Source of the DNA: Celeribacter baekdonensis
Lineage (GTDB): Bacteria; Pseudomonadota; Alphaproteobacteria; Rhodobacterales; Rhodobacteraceae
DNA length: 64,000 nucleotides
Direction: 5' to 3'
Assembly (NCBI RefSeq): GCF_900102315.1
Contig: NZ_FNBL01000002.1
Coordinates: 159,194 to 223,193 of the forward strand
Position numbers and translations under genes: made by a program
In this document: positions 62,201-64,000 of the stretch, one piece after another
How positions within the stretch are numbered: the stretch's first letter is position 1
Layout: every line of letters begins with the position of its first letter
The notes under the pieces: generated by a model
The model's database searches: none
What the model saw: the letters and a program-made list of their open reading frames with translations, nothing else
What the model was told of the DNA's origin: nothing

Positions 62201-64000
62201 TCAGGCGGACAGAATGCGAGTCACCATTTCGGTCGTGTCGCGCGACAGGGTCGGGGTGGCCAGTATCCGCTCCAACTGGTCGCGTATCATGTCTTGGCGA
62301 TCCGCGTCATAGCGTTTCCAGGTTTCAAATGCGCCGGACATCCGTGCCGTGGTTTGCGGGTTGAGCGCATCCAGCGCAATGAGGTGATCGGCCAAAAGCG
62401 CATAGGCTTTGCCATCAGAGGTGTGGAAGCCCGCGTGATTGCCCGCCAATGCGCCAAACACGGACCGGAATCGGTTCGGGTTTTTCATAGTGAAATCAGG
62501 GTGTTGGGTGAGGGATTTGGCAATGTCCGCGGCCTGATCAGGGGCGGCGGAGGCGACTTGCATCATGAACCATTTGTCCATGACCAAACGGTCGTCTTGC
62601 CACTGTTTGGCAAAATCCGCCAATTCATCCTCGCCAAGTCCCGCCGACAACAAGGCCTGCAACGCCCCCGCCTGTTCGGTCATATTGTCCGCGCGTTTGT
62701 AAAGCGCGCGCGCCGTGGCCCCGCCATCACTGAGTGTCAAAAGCGAGAGGGCAGACAGGCGCAGGCTGCGTTTGCCTGAGCCATTTGCGTCGGGCGTAAA
62801 GGCGCCTGCATCGTTTTCCACATAGAGTGCGGGCAGCACCTCGCGCAGGTGCGCCGCCAAAATCCGCCGTACCTCTTCGCGGGCGGCATAGATTTTATCC
62901 GGGTCCGGCGTGACGCCCGCATCATAGAGCGTTTGTGCCAAATCGTCCTGTGACGGCAGCCCAAGCGTCAGCGCCCGGAAGGCGGGATCGAGACTGTCAT
63001 CGGTGAGCACGGTTTTGATCGCGTCGAGATAGGCGTTTGCGGGCGGTGTGCCCTCCATGATCATCGCGATCAACGTCTCTTTCGCCAACATCCGCCCCAT
63101 TTCCCATTTCTGAAACGGGTCGGTGTCATGGGCCAACAGGAAGGCGCGGGTCTTGGCGCTCATCTCGCGTTCAAGCACCACGGGTGCTGAGAAATCGCGC
63201 AGGATCGAGGCGGTCGGGCGCGCGCCCAAACCCTCAAAGACAAAGCTTTGGGTCGCTTTGGTCATCTCTAAAATGGTGGTTGGGATAACCTCGTCGCCGT
63301 TCGGTCCAATCAGACCGACGGCAATGGGCAGGACCATCGGCGTTTTCGTCGTCTGGCCCGGTGTGGCAGGGGTCGATTGGGTGAAGGTCAGGGTGAATGT
63401 GCCGTCCTGCCAGTCCTCTTCAACACTCAAGCGCGGCGTGCCCGCCTGAGAATACCATTGTTTGAATTGTGCAAGATCGCGCCCAGTCGTATCGGCAAAG
63501 GCGGCGAGCCAATCTTCGATGGTCACGGCCTGTCCATCATGGCGCTCAAAGTAGAGATCGCAGGATTTTTTATAGGCCTCATCGCCCACAAGCCGTTTGA
63601 GCATCCCGATGATTTCCGCGCCTTTTTCATAGACGGTTGCGGTGTAGAAATTGTTGATCTCGACAAAACTTTCGGGCCGCACCGGATGGGCCAGAGGGCC
63701 GTTGTCTTCGCGGAACTGACGGGCGCGCAGGGTGAGAACTTCTTCAATCCTTTTAACGGCATGGCTGCGCATGTCGCCGGAGAACATCTGATCGCGGTAG
63801 ACGGTCAGGCCCTCTTTGAGGCAGAGTTGAAACCAATCGCGACAGGTGATGCGGTTGCCGGTCCAGTTGTGAAAATACTCATGAGCAATGATGCCTTCGA
63901 TCCGTTCAAAATTCGCGTCCGTCGAGGTCTCTTTCGAGGCCAAAACACAGGACGAGTTGAACACGTTCAGCCCCTTGTTTTCCATTGCTCCCATGTTGAA
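62201..64000 (-). CDS. pepN: Aminopeptidase N, N-terminus cut by window edge
   Basis: The 3' 600 codons are present; the gene continues past 64000, since FN precedes the first Met in frame. The substrate-recognition GAMEN motif opens this part. The zinc site HEYFHNW, followed by the second Glu in CLKEGLTVYRDQ, is intact. The middle beta and long helical C-terminal domain (about residues 260-597, with EMGRMLAKETLIAMI and HPDFTMKNPNRFRSVFGALAGNH) are the M1 E. coli type. It trims peptides in the cytoplasm. Confidence 0.95.
   Translation of the reverse strand, partial: FNMGAMENKGLNVFNSSCVLASKETSTDANFERIEGIIAHEYFHNWTGNRITCRDWFQLCLKEGLTVYRDQMFSGDMRSHAVKRIEEVLTLRARQFREDNGPLAHPVRPESFVEINNFYTATVYEKGAEIIGMLKRLVGDEAYKKSCDLYFERHDGQAVTIEDWLAAFADTTGRDLAQFKQWYSQAGTPRLSVEEDWQDGTFTLTFTQSTPATPGQTTKTPMVLPIAVGLIGPNGDEVIPTTILEMTKATQSFVFEGLGARPTASILRDFSAPVVLEREMSAKTRAFLLAHDTDPFQKWEMGRMLAKETLIAMIMEGTPPANAYLDAIKTVLTDDSLDPAFRALTLGLPSQDDLAQTLYDAGVTPDPDKIYAAREEVRRILAAHLREVLPALYVENDAGAFTPDANGSGKRSLRLSALSLLTLSDGGATARALYKRADNMTEQAGALQALLSAGLGEDELADFAKQWQDDRLVMDKWFMMQVASAAPDQAADIAKSLTQHPDFTMKNPNRFRSVFGALAGNHAGFHTSDGKAYALLADHLIALDALNPQTTARMSGAFETWKRYDADRQDMIRDQLERILATPTLSRDTTEMVTRILSA

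Overview
The window is about 64 kb of continuous, gene-dense bacterial chromosome. It looks like a member of the Rhodobacteraceae / Roseobacter group (Alphaproteobacteria); I cannot fix the genus. Supporting signs are the GC-rich coding style with short gaps and many ATGA/TGATG stop-start overlaps, and several typical neighbourhoods: secG-pyrG, hflK-hflC-degP, folB-folP-glmM, glyQ-small membrane protein-glyS, ftsY-EamA-yciB, and metZ behind a SAM-II-type riboswitch. I found no rRNA, tRNA, insertion sequence, prophage, CRISPR array or plasmid gene. Almost everything is core metabolism, envelope or transport.

Layout. 1-4.4 kb: a polar amino-acid ABC transporter operon (ATPase, binding protein, two permeases) leading into a glutamine-synthetase-family ligase cut by the left edge. 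4.5-7.9 kb: TerB-like protein, PPK2 polyphosphate kinase, a divergent lysE / Lrp-type regulator pair with a perfect dyad between them, and a PaiB-like flavin protein. 8-12.5 kb: pyrG, secG, an acetyltransferase, purA and a DUF2842 protein. 12.5-17.9 kb: a very acidic 715-residue protein of unknown role, thiamine pyrophosphokinase, an EamA transporter, a DUF454 protein and rpiA. 18-23.3 kb: glutathione reductase, then hflK-hflC-degP. 23.4-29.6 kb: a peptidoglycan-binding lipoprotein, a 2Fe-2S ferredoxin, an FG-GAP-repeat protein, purU, a 450-bp repeat-rich gap, purD and xseA. 29.7-35.4 kb: a small secreted protein, an AlkB-type hydroxylase, a YhhN membrane protein, ftsY, an EamA transporter and yciB. 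35.4-38.2 kb: two alpha/beta hydrolases around a glutathione transferase. 38.3-43.2 kb: riboswitch-metZ, folE2, a TrkH potassium transporter and an unknown membrane protein. 43.2-51.8 kb: palindromic repeats, a SPOR/peptidoglycan-binding pseudoprotease, glyQ-(small membrane protein)-glyS and pyruvate phosphate dikinase. 52-56.6 kb: a SleB-type wall hydrolase, folB-folP-glmM and a small membrane protein. 56.7-64 kb: a hemerythrin-like protein, an EamA transporter, a cupin, ilvC, two overlapping Lrp/AsnC regulators, a cytochrome b561 / c'-type pair, and aminopeptidase N cut by the right edge.

How the genes fit together. Purine and pyrimidine synthesis (purA, purD, purU, pyrG) and folate synthesis (folE2, folB, folP) are both well represented. 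Envelope and protein quality control is covered by secG, ftsY, HflKC-DegP, SleB, GlmM and YciB. Three EamA/DMT exporters, LysE and the ABC system handle small amino compounds.

I see no self-contained new defence or mobile system. The items most worth a second look are: a protease-fold protein that has lost all three catalytic residues; a low-GC, rare-codon patch inside glyS; four genes whose stop codon sits in a short tandem or direct duplication; a structured, terminator-ended RNA candidate behind purD; and palindromic intergenic elements.
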